From assembly GCF_021390245.1 (NCBI RefSeq), contig NZ_JAJUXH010000004.1:310001-374000 (forward strand): DNA of 64,000 bases, in the 5' to 3' direction. Origin of the DNA: Dyadobacter sp. CY323 (GTDB lineage Bacteria > Bacteroidota > Bacteroidia > Cytophagales > Spirosomataceae). The position numbers and the translations under genes were made by a program. Each line of letters opens with the position of its first letter. Within the stretch, counting starts at the first letter, position 1. Positions 18,165 to 27,707 of the stretch are shown here, piece after piece. Under the pieces are notes generated by a model. It ran no database searches. It was not told the origin of the DNA and saw only the letters and a list, made by a program, of their open reading frames with translations.

Positions 18165-18172
18165 TACCTTTG
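18165..18172 (+). promoter_or_regulatory. Putative -7 box for the dehydratase gene
   Basis: TACCTTTG fits TAnnTTTG, 62 bp before the start codon. The -33 region would lie in the palindrome cluster and is not recognisable. Confidence 0.4.
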
Positions 18173-18234
18173 CAGCAGTGGTAGCCATGCCTTATATGTA
18201 AATTAAAATAGATATTCCCATTAGGTTAAACGAT

Positions 18235-19188
18235 ATGTCCGAAACTGTACCGACCCGCGAAACGATCGAAATGGCGCATGAGCGGATTAAGCCTTTTATC
18301 CATCACACACCAGTGATGACCTCTCAGTTCCTGAATGATCTCTGCCATGCGGAGTTGTTTTTCAAATGCGAAAACCTGCAAAAAATTGGGGCATTTAAGG
18401 CTCGTGGCGGCTTAAATGCGATACTGTCGCTCTCGGAGGAACAGCTGAAAAATGGTATTACAACGCATTCATCCGGCAATCACGCGCAGGCTATTGCATT
18501 TGCAGCTGCAAAAATAGGAGCGAAAGCATTCATCGTAATGCCCGACAATTCGCCGTCCGTAAAGATCAATGCAGTGAAAAGATATGGAGCCGAGGTGACT
18601 TTTTGTAAAAACACCCCCGAGGAACGTCAGCGAACCGTTGATGTCATTATTAAGGAAACCGGTGCGACATTTATTCACCCATTCAACAATTATGAAGTAA
18701 TCACCGGCCAGGCCACTGCTGCCAAAGAGTTGATCGGTGACGTTAGCGAAATGCTAGACTTAATCGTTGCCCCGGTTGGCGGCGGCGGGCTCATCAGCGG
18801 AACCGCATTGTCGGCTCGTTATTTTTCGCCGGGGACCAAAGTATATGCAGGTGAGCCCGAGGGTGCAGCCGACGCAGTGCTGTCGTTCAAAAGTGGCAAA
18901 ATTGAAAAGGCTCCGTATATTAACACGATCGCGGATGGTTTGCTGACTTACCTTGGCGACAAAACATTTCCGATCATTAAGGATCATGTGACTGATATTC
19001 TGACCGTTTCAGACGAGGAGATCGTTACCGCAATGCGTTATTTGTGGGAAAGAATGAAGCTGGTAGTGGAGCCTTCCGGTGCAGTTTCTGTTGCGGCCGT
19101 TTTAAAATACAAAGCGCACTTTACAGGTCAGAAAATTGGTATTATCATCTCCGGAGGAAATGTGGACCTGGGCAAGCTGCCTTTCTGA
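18235..19188 (+). CDS. Threonine/serine dehydratase (PLP fold type II)
   Basis: 317 residues. The PLP lysine is about K55 in GAFKARGG, the phosphate-binding glycine loop is VGGGGLISG, and THSSGNHAQAIA is the substrate loop. There is no C-terminal ACT regulatory domain, so this is a catabolic threonine dehydratase or serine racemase-like enzyme rather than biosynthetic IlvA. It makes 2-oxobutyrate or pyruvate plus ammonia in the cytoplasm. It stands as a single gene. Exact substrate preference cannot be read from sequence. Confidence 0.88.
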   Translation: MSETVPTRETIEMAHERIKPFIHHTPVMTSQFLNDLCHAELFFKCENLQKIGAFKARGGLNAILSLSEEQLKNGITTHSSGNHAQAIAFAAAKIGAKAFIVMPDNSPSVKINAVKRYGAEVTFCKNTPEERQRTVDVIIKETGATFIHPFNNYEVITGQATAAKELIGDVSEMLDLIVAPVGGGGLISGTALSARYFSPGTKVYAGEPEGAADAVLSFKSGKIEKAPYINTIADGLLTYLGDKTFPIIKDHVTDILTVSDEEIVTAMRYLWERMKLVVEPSGAVSVAAVLKYKAHFTGQKIGIIISGGNVDLGKLPF

Positions 19189-19330
19189 AAACCGCAGGTC
19201 ATGCAAGTAGAATCGTTCAAAAAACGAATTTTCATTGTATAAATACGCGCATTAAGCCAAATTGCCGTTATAGTAAAAATTTAAACGTTCTTAATTTTCA
19301 TTGCCTAACACTTACTCTTTAATTTTAAGT

Positions 19331-19807
19331 ATGAAAAAACTGATCTTTTGTTGTCTGGTTGTATTGATGGGTTCATGCAAGGATAAAGATGAAAACGTTG
19401 AGCCGGAAAAAGATTTTGCACCGGAATTTGTTGGAAAGTATGAGACAACAACGGTGGTGCCCAATACAGTATTCAAGCAATCATGGGAAGTAACTGCAGC
19501 GGATAAAAACAAGCTTGCCATTGTTTACATTAAAAATACAGAAGTAGCCGCGGCCGGCACGACCCTGGAACTCATCCAGGAATACAACCTGGCCAATGTT
19601 AAAACAACAAGTCAGGATGTTTTTGAGATCAGTGAAACGGTGGATGTGAAGCAAAGTAATGGTAAACCTTTGCAGCAAAAAGTAGAAGGCATCGGAACAA
19701 GAGTAGTAAATGCCGCTGGTGTGCCGCAGATCAACATTACAATCAAGCTCACGGAAACAGGTAAAACAACTTCAGCCGAAGAATATCTGGAATTCAAGAA
19801 AAAATAG
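19331..19807 (+). CDS. Hypothetical lipoprotein, lipocalin-like size
   Basis: 158 residues from the ATG at 19331; an in-frame TTG at 19301 is disfavoured because the lipoprotein signal MKKLIFCCLVVLMGSC starts at the ATG. The mature part is beta-rich (FVGKYETTTVVPNTVFKQSW onwards) and ends in charged residues. I do not recognise a family; a small beta-barrel or immunoglobulin-like fold is plausible. It ends 8 bp before the convergent AddB-like gene. Confidence 0.7.
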   Translation: MKKLIFCCLVVLMGSCKDKDENVEPEKDFAPEFVGKYETTTVVPNTVFKQSWEVTAADKNKLAIVYIKNTEVAAAGTTLELIQEYNLANVKTTSQDVFEISETVDVKQSNGKPLQQKVEGIGTRVVNAAGVPQINITIKLTETGKTTSAEEYLEFKKK

Positions 19808-19815
19808 ACTTTCCA

Positions 19816-22722
19816 TTACCTTCCGCAAATGCCGACGAAATCACAGAATTTACATGTATTCAGGTCGTCCGTTTTACGGAATGGGACATCCTGATCGAGC
19901 AGTACATTCAGGATATCCGTCAATATTACCTCGGATTTTTTGATAAAGTCGGCAGGTGCGAGCTCTTCCGTCAGTTCCAGGGGATTGGCAATGAGGTTCT
20001 TGGGATCGCGAAATGAATAGAACCCGGATTTCACGGCATACTCCCCGAAATTGAATGTCCTATTCTGAATGCGCAACCCATTCTCATCCAGCATTTTACG
20101 GTACATCAGGTATTCGTACATCCAAAGCTGCCGTACATAACCCATTTTGCGGTCGGGGTCGGTACGGATCACTTCTTCACGCAGCACAGGATCGGAAAGT
20201 TTCTGTTTGCCGGCCAGCTCCACGCTTCCCGTTTTGTAATCCATTACAAACAAGGTCCCGTCCTCACTTTGCTCAATGCGGTCGATTTTGCCACCGAGTT
20301 TTACGGGCGTGTGTGATCCCTGAAGCACCAGATTAATATTGGTATTTAATGGCTGTTCGGCTGCCAGCACTTTGCGCCTCGGTCGCAGGCTCATTTGGTG
20401 CTTTAAAAAGACAAGGATCTGCTGTTCGCCAACCTGATAGTAAATCCGGTTCAACCCCAGATCCGTCACATAACCACGGAAAAGCCGGTCGAATTCCTCG
20501 CGCAGAACCGTTTTGATCTGTTCTTCCGACGGATCAATGTCCCTCAGAAAAAAGGTATTGTCCAGTCTTTCAAGTGATGCGTGAAGCCAGGTGCCGATCT
20601 TGTCCATTCCAAGCTCTTCCTCCACTTCTTCTTTTTCTTTTACCCCCACAATGTGTTTGAGGTAAAACTGCATCGAGCAGCGGATGAATTCGTTGAGGTG
20701 GGTAGGGTAAATGCCTTTATTAGCCAGATAATTGCGGATCACGCCGATCATCGCGTCATCTTTATAGATCGCTTCATCGAACACCTCCTGACGCAGGCTT
20801 TCGAAAACGACGGTCCTGTTCTGGATATTGATCTGCGGATTGTAGCGGGCCAGTTCGTATTCAATCTGCCGGATAAACCTGCTTTTCTCCCCTCCGCCCG
20901 GCGCGTCGTTGGTACTTGTGTAAAGGATATGTACTTCGTTCGCCCGCTGCAAAAGACGATAGAAATGGTATGACATCACTGCCTCCTGATGCTGGTGCGT
21001 AGGCAAACCCACGGCTTGTGCCGCGTCAAACGGAATGAGCGAATTTTGTCTTTTCGCCTGCGGTAACATGCCTTCGTTGAGCGATAAAATAATAATCCGC
21101 TCGAAATCCAGTGCCCGCGTTTCGAGCATTCCCATCACCTGCAGATTACTCACCGGCTCGCCGCTGAATGGAATGCGCGTTTGCCTGATCAGCTCAAACA
21201 TGAACGAGCGGAGCGTTCTCAATGTGATCAGCTCTTCTTTTTCGTCGATAGTCTGTTCAAACTGTTTTAACAGTGTGTAAAAAAGGTAGAGATATTCCGT
21301 CTCCAATGCATTTTTGTAATCTTTATAAACCTCGCGCAAAAGCTCGATCAGCCTGTAAAACGTCTGGATAACCTGCCGCGAATTGTTTTTCTGCCAGTGT
21401 GTAAAAAGGATCTGAAACAATGGATGGTTTTGACCCATTTCAATCAGTTCTTCCTGGCTCAGGAAAACACTGTTTCTATCTGTAATCTGATATAAAGTTT
21501 CCTGAATTATGGTTCTCCCATTATCCATCGGGGTAAGAACGACGTACTCATAATGCCGGATAAACGGGTGGTTCAGGATCTTGTCGATGGATTTGTGGCT
21601 GAACTTCGGAATGCGGATCGTTTTTCCGGTCTTACTTTTAAATTCCACCACATTCTGCTGCAGCTCAAATATCCCGTCGACAAGCGTGTATAACAATGAG
21701 TTTCGCATGGAAAGCCCCATGGTTACATTCAGGTCGCGCACTTCTTCATCCAGCGAATAGAGCATGGGCATCAGCAAATTTTCGTCGGCCAGTACAATCG
21801 CCGTGAGCACCGGCTTATCGGGCTCCTCGGCATTTTTCATCTGCTGGTAAAGCTGCCCGGCCACCTTGGTTTGCAAGGTTGCATTAGGTACACCGTAAAT
21901 GGTAATGTCTTTTGCCGAAGTCAGCAGGTGATCGGTCGTCCAGTTCCAGCTACCAAACTGTTTGCTTTTCTCATAGTTCCGAAGACTGATTCCCGCTTCC
22001 ACGGCCGTATTTTCGGACATGTAATACCGGTCGCTATCCCACAAAACCTCCGCTTTTTGAGCTTTGATCAATGTCGTCACAATCACCCGCTCCGACTCGG
22101 TGAATGCATTAAACCCGGCAAAATAAGTCATCTCATAATCGCTGCGTTTCGCAAGAATGTTGGTGACATCTTCCGCCAGCTCACGGTAAGCCATCCCGCG
22201 ATACGCTTTTCCTTTCTCTTGAAGCTTGGTTCTGAACGTGTTATATACTCTTTTTATATTATCAAATAAAGAAAAATACTGTCTGGAACCTCCGCCACTT
22301 TGAAGCGTTTTTCCTTGTGGCATGGATTCCTGCCAGCGGGTAATGGCATGTGCCTCAGACAGGTAATCAAATAAATAGTCCGTTTTGACAAGGTACTGGT
22401 CGATTCTGTCAAGATCATTCAGCAGGACAGAGGCCCAGCCCATGAACCTGTCGAACTGCACGTCGGGATCAATTTCCTGAAACGTTTCATAAAGGTCGAA
22501 AAGCAAATGCACGGGATCTTCGATCTCGAGTGTGCACAGACTTTCCACAAAATCGTCTACCGCCATCACGGCCGGGCTGATCATCGCAGAACTAGCCTCT
22601 TTGGCCAGTTCCTGCATTAAAAAAAAGGCGGACCGGCGCGTAGGAACGATGATCTGAACTCGTTCCAGCGACGCATGACTGCTTAAAATATGCCTGGCAA
22701 CAAGGTTCAGGAACGATTGCAT
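19816..22722 (-). CDS. AddB-like PD-(D/E)XK nuclease with Fe-S cysteines
   Basis: 968 residues. An N-terminal helicase-like region has a degenerate P-loop (VQIIVPTRRSAFFL), and the C-terminal nuclease domain has the catalytic D-x-K in FVMDYKTGSVELAG. Four cysteines match the AddB iron-sulphur pattern: one in FIRCSMQFYLKHI and three in CKFCDFVGIC at the extreme C-terminus (C-x2-C-x5-C). AddB pairs with the AddA helicase-nuclease for double-strand-break processing; no AddA is adjacent, so it would be encoded elsewhere. It is probably co-transcribed with miaE, whose minus-strand gene lies 43 bp upstream. Confidence 0.85.
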   Translation of the reverse strand: MQSFLNLVARHILSSHASLERVQIIVPTRRSAFFLMQELAKEASSAMISPAVMAVDDFVESLCTLEIEDPVHLLFDLYETFQEIDPDVQFDRFMGWASVLLNDLDRIDQYLVKTDYLFDYLSEAHAITRWQESMPQGKTLQSGGGSRQYFSLFDNIKRVYNTFRTKLQEKGKAYRGMAYRELAEDVTNILAKRSDYEMTYFAGFNAFTESERVIVTTLIKAQKAEVLWDSDRYYMSENTAVEAGISLRNYEKSKQFGSWNWTTDHLLTSAKDITIYGVPNATLQTKVAGQLYQQMKNAEEPDKPVLTAIVLADENLLMPMLYSLDEEVRDLNVTMGLSMRNSLLYTLVDGIFELQQNVVEFKSKTGKTIRIPKFSHKSIDKILNHPFIRHYEYVVLTPMDNGRTIIQETLYQITDRNSVFLSQEELIEMGQNHPLFQILFTHWQKNNSRQVIQTFYRLIELLREVYKDYKNALETEYLYLFYTLLKQFEQTIDEKEELITLRTLRSFMFELIRQTRIPFSGEPVSNLQVMGMLETRALDFERIIILSLNEGMLPQAKRQNSLIPFDAAQAVGLPTHQHQEAVMSYHFYRLLQRANEVHILYTSTNDAPGGGEKSRFIRQIEYELARYNPQINIQNRTVVFESLRQEVFDEAIYKDDAMIGVIRNYLANKGIYPTHLNEFIRCSMQFYLKHIVGVKEKEEVEEELGMDKIGTWLHASLERLDNTFFLRDIDPSEEQIKTVLREEFDRLFRGYVTDLGLNRIYYQVGEQQILVFLKHQMSLRPRRKVLAAEQPLNTNINLVLQGSHTPVKLGGKIDRIEQSEDGTLFVMDYKTGSVELAGKQKLSDPVLREEVIRTDPDRKMGYVRQLWMYEYLMYRKMLDENGLRIQNRTFNFGEYAVKSGFYSFRDPKNLIANPLELTEELAPADFIKKSEVILTDILNVLLDQDVPFRKTDDLNTCKFCDFVGICGR

Positions 22723-22765
22723 AGTTTTGATTGATACTTTAAAAAGGAAGCTAGTTTAATGCAGG

Positions 22766-23365
22766 TTAATGAATGCGGTCGCCTCTCGGGGTTAGCGATT
22801 TTATGATTCCGGCCTCGGCATGCAGCAATTCTTTCCACCGGTTTCTAACCTGGTCGTCAGGCAGATAAGTCTCGGCAAGTTCGATGAAAGTCCTGTAGTG
22901 CCCGGCCTCGGAAATCATCAGTTCGCGATAAAATTTTTGCAGCGATTCGTCTTCGAGTGATTCGGAAAGCAATTTAAAACGTTCGCAGCTCCGGGCTTCG
23001 ATTAATCCACAAATCAATAAACGGTCGAGAAATGCGTGTTCATAATCGCCTTTGTTTCGGACGAGCTGCATCAGCTGGCCTACATATTCGTCTTTCCTCT
23101 GCCTGCCCAGCGGGATATTGCGTTTTTTTAATTCTTTCAAAACCCGTTGAAAATGACCCCATTCTTCCGCAACGATCGGCGTGAGCGTTTCCACCATCTG
23201 GGCTTTTTCCGGATAATGGACGATCAGTGAAATGCAGCTGGAAGCCGCTTTTTGCTCACAGTAGGCATGATCTATGAGAATGTCGCCGATTTGCATAGCC
23301 GCGATGTCCGTCCAGCGTGGGTCGGTGGGCAATTCAAGTCCGAGCGTAGTTAGCGACGTAGCCAT
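22766..23365 (-). CDS. miaE: tRNA-(ms2io6A)-hydroxylase
   Basis: 199 residues from the ATG at 23365; the longer ORF start at 23437 would overlap the porin gene and adds non-family sequence. It is a non-haem di-iron ferritin-like four-helix protein with ligands in EEWGHFQRVL, EARSCERFKLL and SEAGHYRTFIELAE. It hydroxylates the isopentenyl side chain of 2-methylthio-N6-isopentenyladenosine in tRNA. It follows the porin gene by 19 bp on the same strand. Confidence 0.92.
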   Translation of the reverse strand: MATSLTTLGLELPTDPRWTDIAAMQIGDILIDHAYCEQKAASSCISLIVHYPEKAQMVETLTPIVAEEWGHFQRVLKELKKRNIPLGRQRKDEYVGQLMQLVRNKGDYEHAFLDRLLICGLIEARSCERFKLLSESLEDESLQKFYRELMISEAGHYRTFIELAETYLPDDQVRNRWKELLHAEAGIIKSLTPRGDRIH

Positions 23366-23384
23366 GAGTAATGGGATTAATGTT

Positions 23385-25379
23385 TTAGTCAAACATCGGC
23401 CAGTTGATCCCAAAGGAAAAGGCACGTGCCAGCCCAAGGTATTCCGGTGTGACGTAGTATCCTTTCGGGAAAAGCCCGAATTGTCCGCCCTGGTTCAGAT
23501 AACCCATTTTAAAAAATAGCCTTACCCGTTTGATGCGGACGTTTGCAAATACATCCACGACTACATTCTGACCGAGCCGCTGCTGATCCTGCAAATGAAA
23601 TTGCTGTGTTACAGGCATATATGCATCCGCCAGATAACCCGACCGGTAACGTGCCGCCATTCCAAGCTGAATGAACAACACTTTGGCATACACAAAATCG
23701 AAGGTTACTTCGCCGCTCGCAAATGCAGTCGGCACCCGAATCACATCTTTATTGTCATTCAAAGTAAGGTAACCCATGGTAGTGAAATTCCAGCGATTGA
23801 GATGGATGCCGGAATTAAACCCGAGCCTCAGCAAACGAAATCCTGCATTAAGCTGTCTGGGAACGGCCGCGGTATCGTAGTAGATATAGTCGTTTACCTG
23901 GTGGATCTGGATTTCGGGTGCGAACTCGATCTTCTTGGTTTTTAGCGGTAATGACGCGTAAATGGTCTGGACTTTGGTCGGATCAAAATTGGTCCGCCAC
24001 ACAAAATGATTGCTGAGGTAGCGCTGGACCAGTAAATCCGGGGCAGTTTGAATACTTTGAAAACCTGCTTTGCCCCATTTGGTATTAATCTCGCCTTTCA
24101 ATCGGTATTCGACGTTTGCCGCGAGGTTCAAATCAGCCTCGGCAGTTACAAAATTAACCGAGTCTTTGAGGTAATAGCCGAGCCACGCGCCGATGATATT
24201 GTCAAATTTTAGCCCGGTACGGTAGGATGTCGACGGGTTTCCGGTTTCATTCCCCGCCTGGCTGGTGCCACGCATCCCATAAAAACGCTGCCGGATGTAG
24301 GCCCGGTAATTAAATCCAGAATAAAAACCTTTAATCCCGATTTTATTGTCAAAAAGCTTGTAATACAGATTCTGGCGCGTTTCCAATGAGTCGAAACGAG
24401 CAGTAGGGTAGGCGCCCCGTTCGAGGCCACGGGTAATGTCGAGATCGGTGTACCGGTTCAAAACACTGGTGTAATCGGCTTGCTGAAAAACCTGAAAACC
24501 ATTTGCCAGCCGATATTGCTGATAAATGTGAAAAACGTGCCGACGTTCCCAGGAATTGGCATCATCGCTGATTTTCGCAGCACCATCGTAGGAATATTGT
24601 TCGACGATCCCGTCCGTTCCGACATTAGGAATCACCCCGCCTTGCTCGCGCACTTTCATATTCATGTGCCGGTAATGCGCCAGGATCAGGTATTTTTTGT
24701 TTTTGGAAAAAAAGCTGGTATGCCCCAGCAGCGTCCAGTTTTGGCCCAGGAAAGCACCCGAATTCAGGTTATTTACAAAACCGTATTGTTTGTTTGATGT
24801 AAGCCGTTGGGCACGCAGACCAAAATTGAAGCGGGAATGCACGTTTTGTGTATAGGCAAACCTTCCTAGTGACGTTTTCCGAGCGCCAGAGACGAAGTCC
24901 AGCTCAGTGTGTTGCGAGCGGGTGTCCATGTACTTCACTTCTTCCTGTTTGATGGCATACTCATCGTACGCCCGCATTCCAAGCTGGACACCAATATCCT
25001 GGCGAGGCTGAAAAAGGAGGTTCCGGGTAGCCGTGACCGTATTTCCGAGGTCGACCAGCTTTCCCCAGGAGCGGTCCATGGGTGTCCACCGGTGAAAATT
25101 GGTAAGACTGGTATCGACCAAATATCGCAGCGAGTCGCGGTTGTTCAGGATATCATTTTCGTAAAAATGCTTTGTAGTTGTCGGACCATAAATGGATTTT
25201 GTACTGTCATCGAGTACCGCACCGCCTTGTCCGCCACTGCCAGCACCCTGCGATCCGCCGCTTCCGCCGCCAGCGCCCGGCATTCGAACCCCCGCAGGCA
25301 TCCGTACCTGGGCAAAAGCCGTTTGTGTTGTCAGAATGAACGCGCATATAACCCACAGTGTGGTATAAAAAATTCTCAT
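23385..25379 (-). CDS. Putative outer-membrane porin (Porin_10-like)
   Basis: 664 residues from the ATG at 25379, where a signal peptide (MRIFYTTLWVICAFILTTQT, cleaved near AFAQ) begins; upstream Met codons overlap lpxK. A Gly/Ser/Gln-rich linker (about 30-55) is followed by a long beta-barrel with many aromatic-ended strands, ending with Phe-Asp. The family is the 'putative porin' group of Bacteroidota, often found next to lpxK or miaE-type genes. The substrate is unknown. Confidence 0.82.
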   Translation of the reverse strand: MRIFYTTLWVICAFILTTQTAFAQVRMPAGVRMPGAGGGSGGSQGAGSGGQGGAVLDDSTKSIYGPTTTKHFYENDILNNRDSLRYLVDTSLTNFHRWTPMDRSWGKLVDLGNTVTATRNLLFQPRQDIGVQLGMRAYDEYAIKQEEVKYMDTRSQHTELDFVSGARKTSLGRFAYTQNVHSRFNFGLRAQRLTSNKQYGFVNNLNSGAFLGQNWTLLGHTSFFSKNKKYLILAHYRHMNMKVREQGGVIPNVGTDGIVEQYSYDGAAKISDDANSWERRHVFHIYQQYRLANGFQVFQQADYTSVLNRYTDLDITRGLERGAYPTARFDSLETRQNLYYKLFDNKIGIKGFYSGFNYRAYIRQRFYGMRGTSQAGNETGNPSTSYRTGLKFDNIIGAWLGYYLKDSVNFVTAEADLNLAANVEYRLKGEINTKWGKAGFQSIQTAPDLLVQRYLSNHFVWRTNFDPTKVQTIYASLPLKTKKIEFAPEIQIHQVNDYIYYDTAAVPRQLNAGFRLLRLGFNSGIHLNRWNFTTMGYLTLNDNKDVIRVPTAFASGEVTFDFVYAKVLFIQLGMAARYRSGYLADAYMPVTQQFHLQDQQRLGQNVVVDVFANVRIKRVRLFFKMGYLNQGGQFGLFPKGYYVTPEYLGLARAFSFGINWPMFD

Positions 25380-25387
25380 AGAGGAAA

Positions 25388-26443
25388 CTATCGTTCTGCC
25401 GAATTTAAGTGGTGTGTAATTTGCCGAGTCAACCATTGTGTGAAGGTCTCTGAATCGGCGCCGAAATTGACGGCAACCGGAATATAGGCAAACCGCCCGG
25501 CACATCCCGACTTCTCGGCCAGTGGTTTCAACTTCACCATATCCTTTTCCGTTGTTACCACAAAAGTATCGCTTTTTAAGTACCTAACCAGTTCGTTCAC
25601 CTCCTGAACTGTGTAATTATGATGATCAGGAAAAGTTACCTTATCTACAACGTTGAACCTGGCCTCGAGATATGCAGCGAAAGGGGAGGGATCTGCGATT
25701 CCGGCGACCATTTTAACATTCTTTAACTCCACCGGCGCCCCGGAGTAGCTTAGCGGCAACGCATAATCGGTAAATGCGAAGAAAACCGGCGTTCCGGGTT
25801 TGGTATAGGTTGCAACCTGTGCTGCGATCTCCTGTTTTTCGGGACCGGTCAGATCAATGGGGCATTTCGTAATAATGACAGCGTCCGCCCGGCGGGCTCC
25901 ATTCCGTGATTCCCGCAACCTGCCCGCTGGCAGTAAGGTATCCGTACAAAATGGCCGGTTGTAATCGTTCAGCAACAAATTAATGTCCCTTTGAATGGCA
26001 CGGTGCTGATACGCATCGTCCAGCAAAAGCATTTTCACCTGCGGCTGTGACTTCGCCAGTTTCAATGCGCCGGTTACACGTTTTTCACAAACAGCAACGA
26101 GCAGGTTATGTTTGAATTTAGTGTAAAATTGCAAAGGTTCATCGCCGATATTTTCGGCTGAGGATGACTCATTTGCCATTAAAAAGCCTGTTGTTTTCCG
26201 TCCGTAACCGCGGCTGAGTATGGCAAGGGTTGTTACCGGTAAAAGCGTTTTTGCGAGGTATTCGATCACCGGCGTTTTTCCTGTTCCGCCGACTGTGAGA
26301 TTGCCAACAGAAATGACAAATTGAGGCACTTTTTTTGAGGAAAAAATCAATCGGTCATACAGGAAATTACGAACGCCCGTAACCCATCCATATGCCCAGG
26401 ACAAAGGCATTAAGAGTGTTTTTATCCAAAGATGTTGTCGCAT
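25388..26443 (-). CDS. lpxK: Tetraacyldisaccharide 4'-kinase
   Basis: 351 residues from the ATG at 26443 (a longer start at 26500 runs close to the divergent menC start). It phosphorylates the 4'-position of the lipid A disaccharide precursor at the inner membrane. The N-terminus has an amphipathic or membrane segment (LLMPLSWAYGWVTGVRNFLY) followed by the Walker A loop VGNLTVGGTGKTPVIEYLA and the DDAYQHR motif. It ends 8 bp before the porin gene, so lpxK, porin, miaE and perhaps the AddB-like gene form one minus-strand transcript. Confidence 0.95.
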   Translation of the reverse strand: MRQHLWIKTLLMPLSWAYGWVTGVRNFLYDRLIFSSKKVPQFVISVGNLTVGGTGKTPVIEYLAKTLLPVTTLAILSRGYGRKTTGFLMANESSSAENIGDEPLQFYTKFKHNLLVAVCEKRVTGALKLAKSQPQVKMLLLDDAYQHRAIQRDINLLLNDYNRPFCTDTLLPAGRLRESRNGARRADAVIITKCPIDLTGPEKQEIAAQVATYTKPGTPVFFAFTDYALPLSYSGAPVELKNVKMVAGIADPSPFAAYLEARFNVVDKVTFPDHHNYTVQEVNELVRYLKSDTFVVTTEKDMVKLKPLAEKSGCAGRFAYIPVAVNFGADSETFTQWLTRQITHHLNSAER

Positions 26444-26509
26444 ACCTGGTGCATAATTACGTAATTTTTGGCTAATATTGTGCCCCCAAAATACTGACAC
26501 CGCTTCGTT

Positions 26510-27589
26510 ATGCCTTTAAAAATTGTGTATCAGCCATACACGCTGCGCTTTCGTAAAGAAGCGGGTACCTCGCGAGGTGTGCTTACACAAAAAACTTCCT
26601 GGATTCTCAAAGTAACTGATTCTGAGCAGCCTGGCGTAGAAGGTTATGGAGAATGCGGCCCGCTTCCGGGACTCAGCGTGGACGATATTCCTGATTTTGA
26701 AATGCAGCTATCGTCGGTTTGCGACCTTTTCAATGAGCTGGACCTGGACGTTTTTCCATTTAACCTGAGTATCATTCTCGATCAGGTTGTGCCGCAGCAT
26801 TTACCATCTGTGAGGTTCGGGGTTGAGACTGCGTTAATGGATATCATGAACGGTGGCCGACGGATTTTGTTTAAAAATGCATTTACCGAAGGAAGGCAGG
26901 GCATCCTTATGAACGGGTTGATCTGGATGGGTTCTTTTGATGAAATGCTGGAACAGATCTCGGACAAACTATCGCAAGGTTTTACCACCCTCAAAATGAA
27001 AGTAGGGGCGATCGATTTCGAACAGGAATGCCGGATCCTCGAATCGGTCCGCGGGCAATTTGATAAAAACGACATTACCTTGCGGGTTGATGCAAATGGC
27101 GCATTTCACGAAGAAGATGTAAAATACAAGCTCGGCGAACTGGCTACATTTGACCTGCATTCAATCGAGCAGCCTGTAAAAGCCGGTCAGGTGAGATTGA
27201 TGGCCGATTTGTGCTCATCATCACCGGTCCCGGTTGCGCTGGACGAAGAACTGATCGGTTATTTCGATTACCGTGAAAAATTTTCGCTGCTTAAAAAACT
27301 GGCGCCTCCATTCATTATTCTCAAACCAACCTTGCTCGGTGGGTTCCAGCATACCAACGAATGGATCGAAATCGCAAACCGCCTGAAAATAGACTGGTGG
27401 ATCACTTCGGCCCTCGAATCCAATATCGGCCTGAACGCCATTGCGCAATACACAGCTTCAAAAAACAACAGTCTTCCACAAGGCTTAGGGACTGGTCAGC
27501 TTTATCATAATAATTTTGAGTCGCCGCTGACGGTTAAGAACGGGGAGTTGTTTTATGATTTGGAGAAGAATTGGACTGTCTCCCCCTAA
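26510..27589 (+). CDS. menC: o-Succinylbenzoate synthase
   Basis: 359 residues of the enolase superfamily, catalysing dehydration of SHCHC in menaquinone synthesis. Visible are the catalytic Lys in TLKMKVG, metal ligands in LRVDANGAF, IEQPV and ALDEEL, and the Lys in FIILKPTLLGG; TSALESNIGLNAIAQ near the C-terminus favours OSBS over dipeptide epimerase. The last residues (WTVSP) are encoded inside a repeat element that also serves as terminator. It is divergent from lpxK. Confidence 0.88.
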   Translation: MPLKIVYQPYTLRFRKEAGTSRGVLTQKTSWILKVTDSEQPGVEGYGECGPLPGLSVDDIPDFEMQLSSVCDLFNELDLDVFPFNLSIILDQVVPQHLPSVRFGVETALMDIMNGGRRILFKNAFTEGRQGILMNGLIWMGSFDEMLEQISDKLSQGFTTLKMKVGAIDFEQECRILESVRGQFDKNDITLRVDANGAFHEEDVKYKLGELATFDLHSIEQPVKAGQVRLMADLCSSSPVPVALDEELIGYFDYREKFSLLKKLAPPFIILKPTLLGGFQHTNEWIEIANRLKIDWWITSALESNIGLNAIAQYTASKNNSLPQGLGTGQLYHNNFESPLTVKNGELFYDLEKNWTVSP

Positions 27590-27612
27590 CCCCCCAAGGG
27601 GGCTTTTTTGTT
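27581..27612 (+). repeat. GC palindrome repeat, copy 1, with T-run
   Basis: CTCCCCCTAACCCCCCAAGGGGG followed by CTTTTTTG. It includes the menC stop codon and probably ends its transcript. An inverted related copy lies at 27676-27707. Confidence 0.65.
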
Positions 27613-27675
27613 GCTAATAATCAATGAAAATATACTGTCTTTTAGCGCTTCTAGGGGCTTGGTATAAAGCAGATT

Positions 27676-27707
27676 TTAGCCCCCTTTCAGGGGGTTGGGG
27701 GTAGGGA
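27676..27707 (-). repeat. GC palindrome repeat, copy 2 (inverted)
   Basis: Sequence TTAGCCCCCTTTCAGGGGG then TTGGGGGTAGGG, the inverse of the element at 27581. It supplies the hemF stop codon and last residues and may terminate transcription from either side. Confidence 0.6.
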
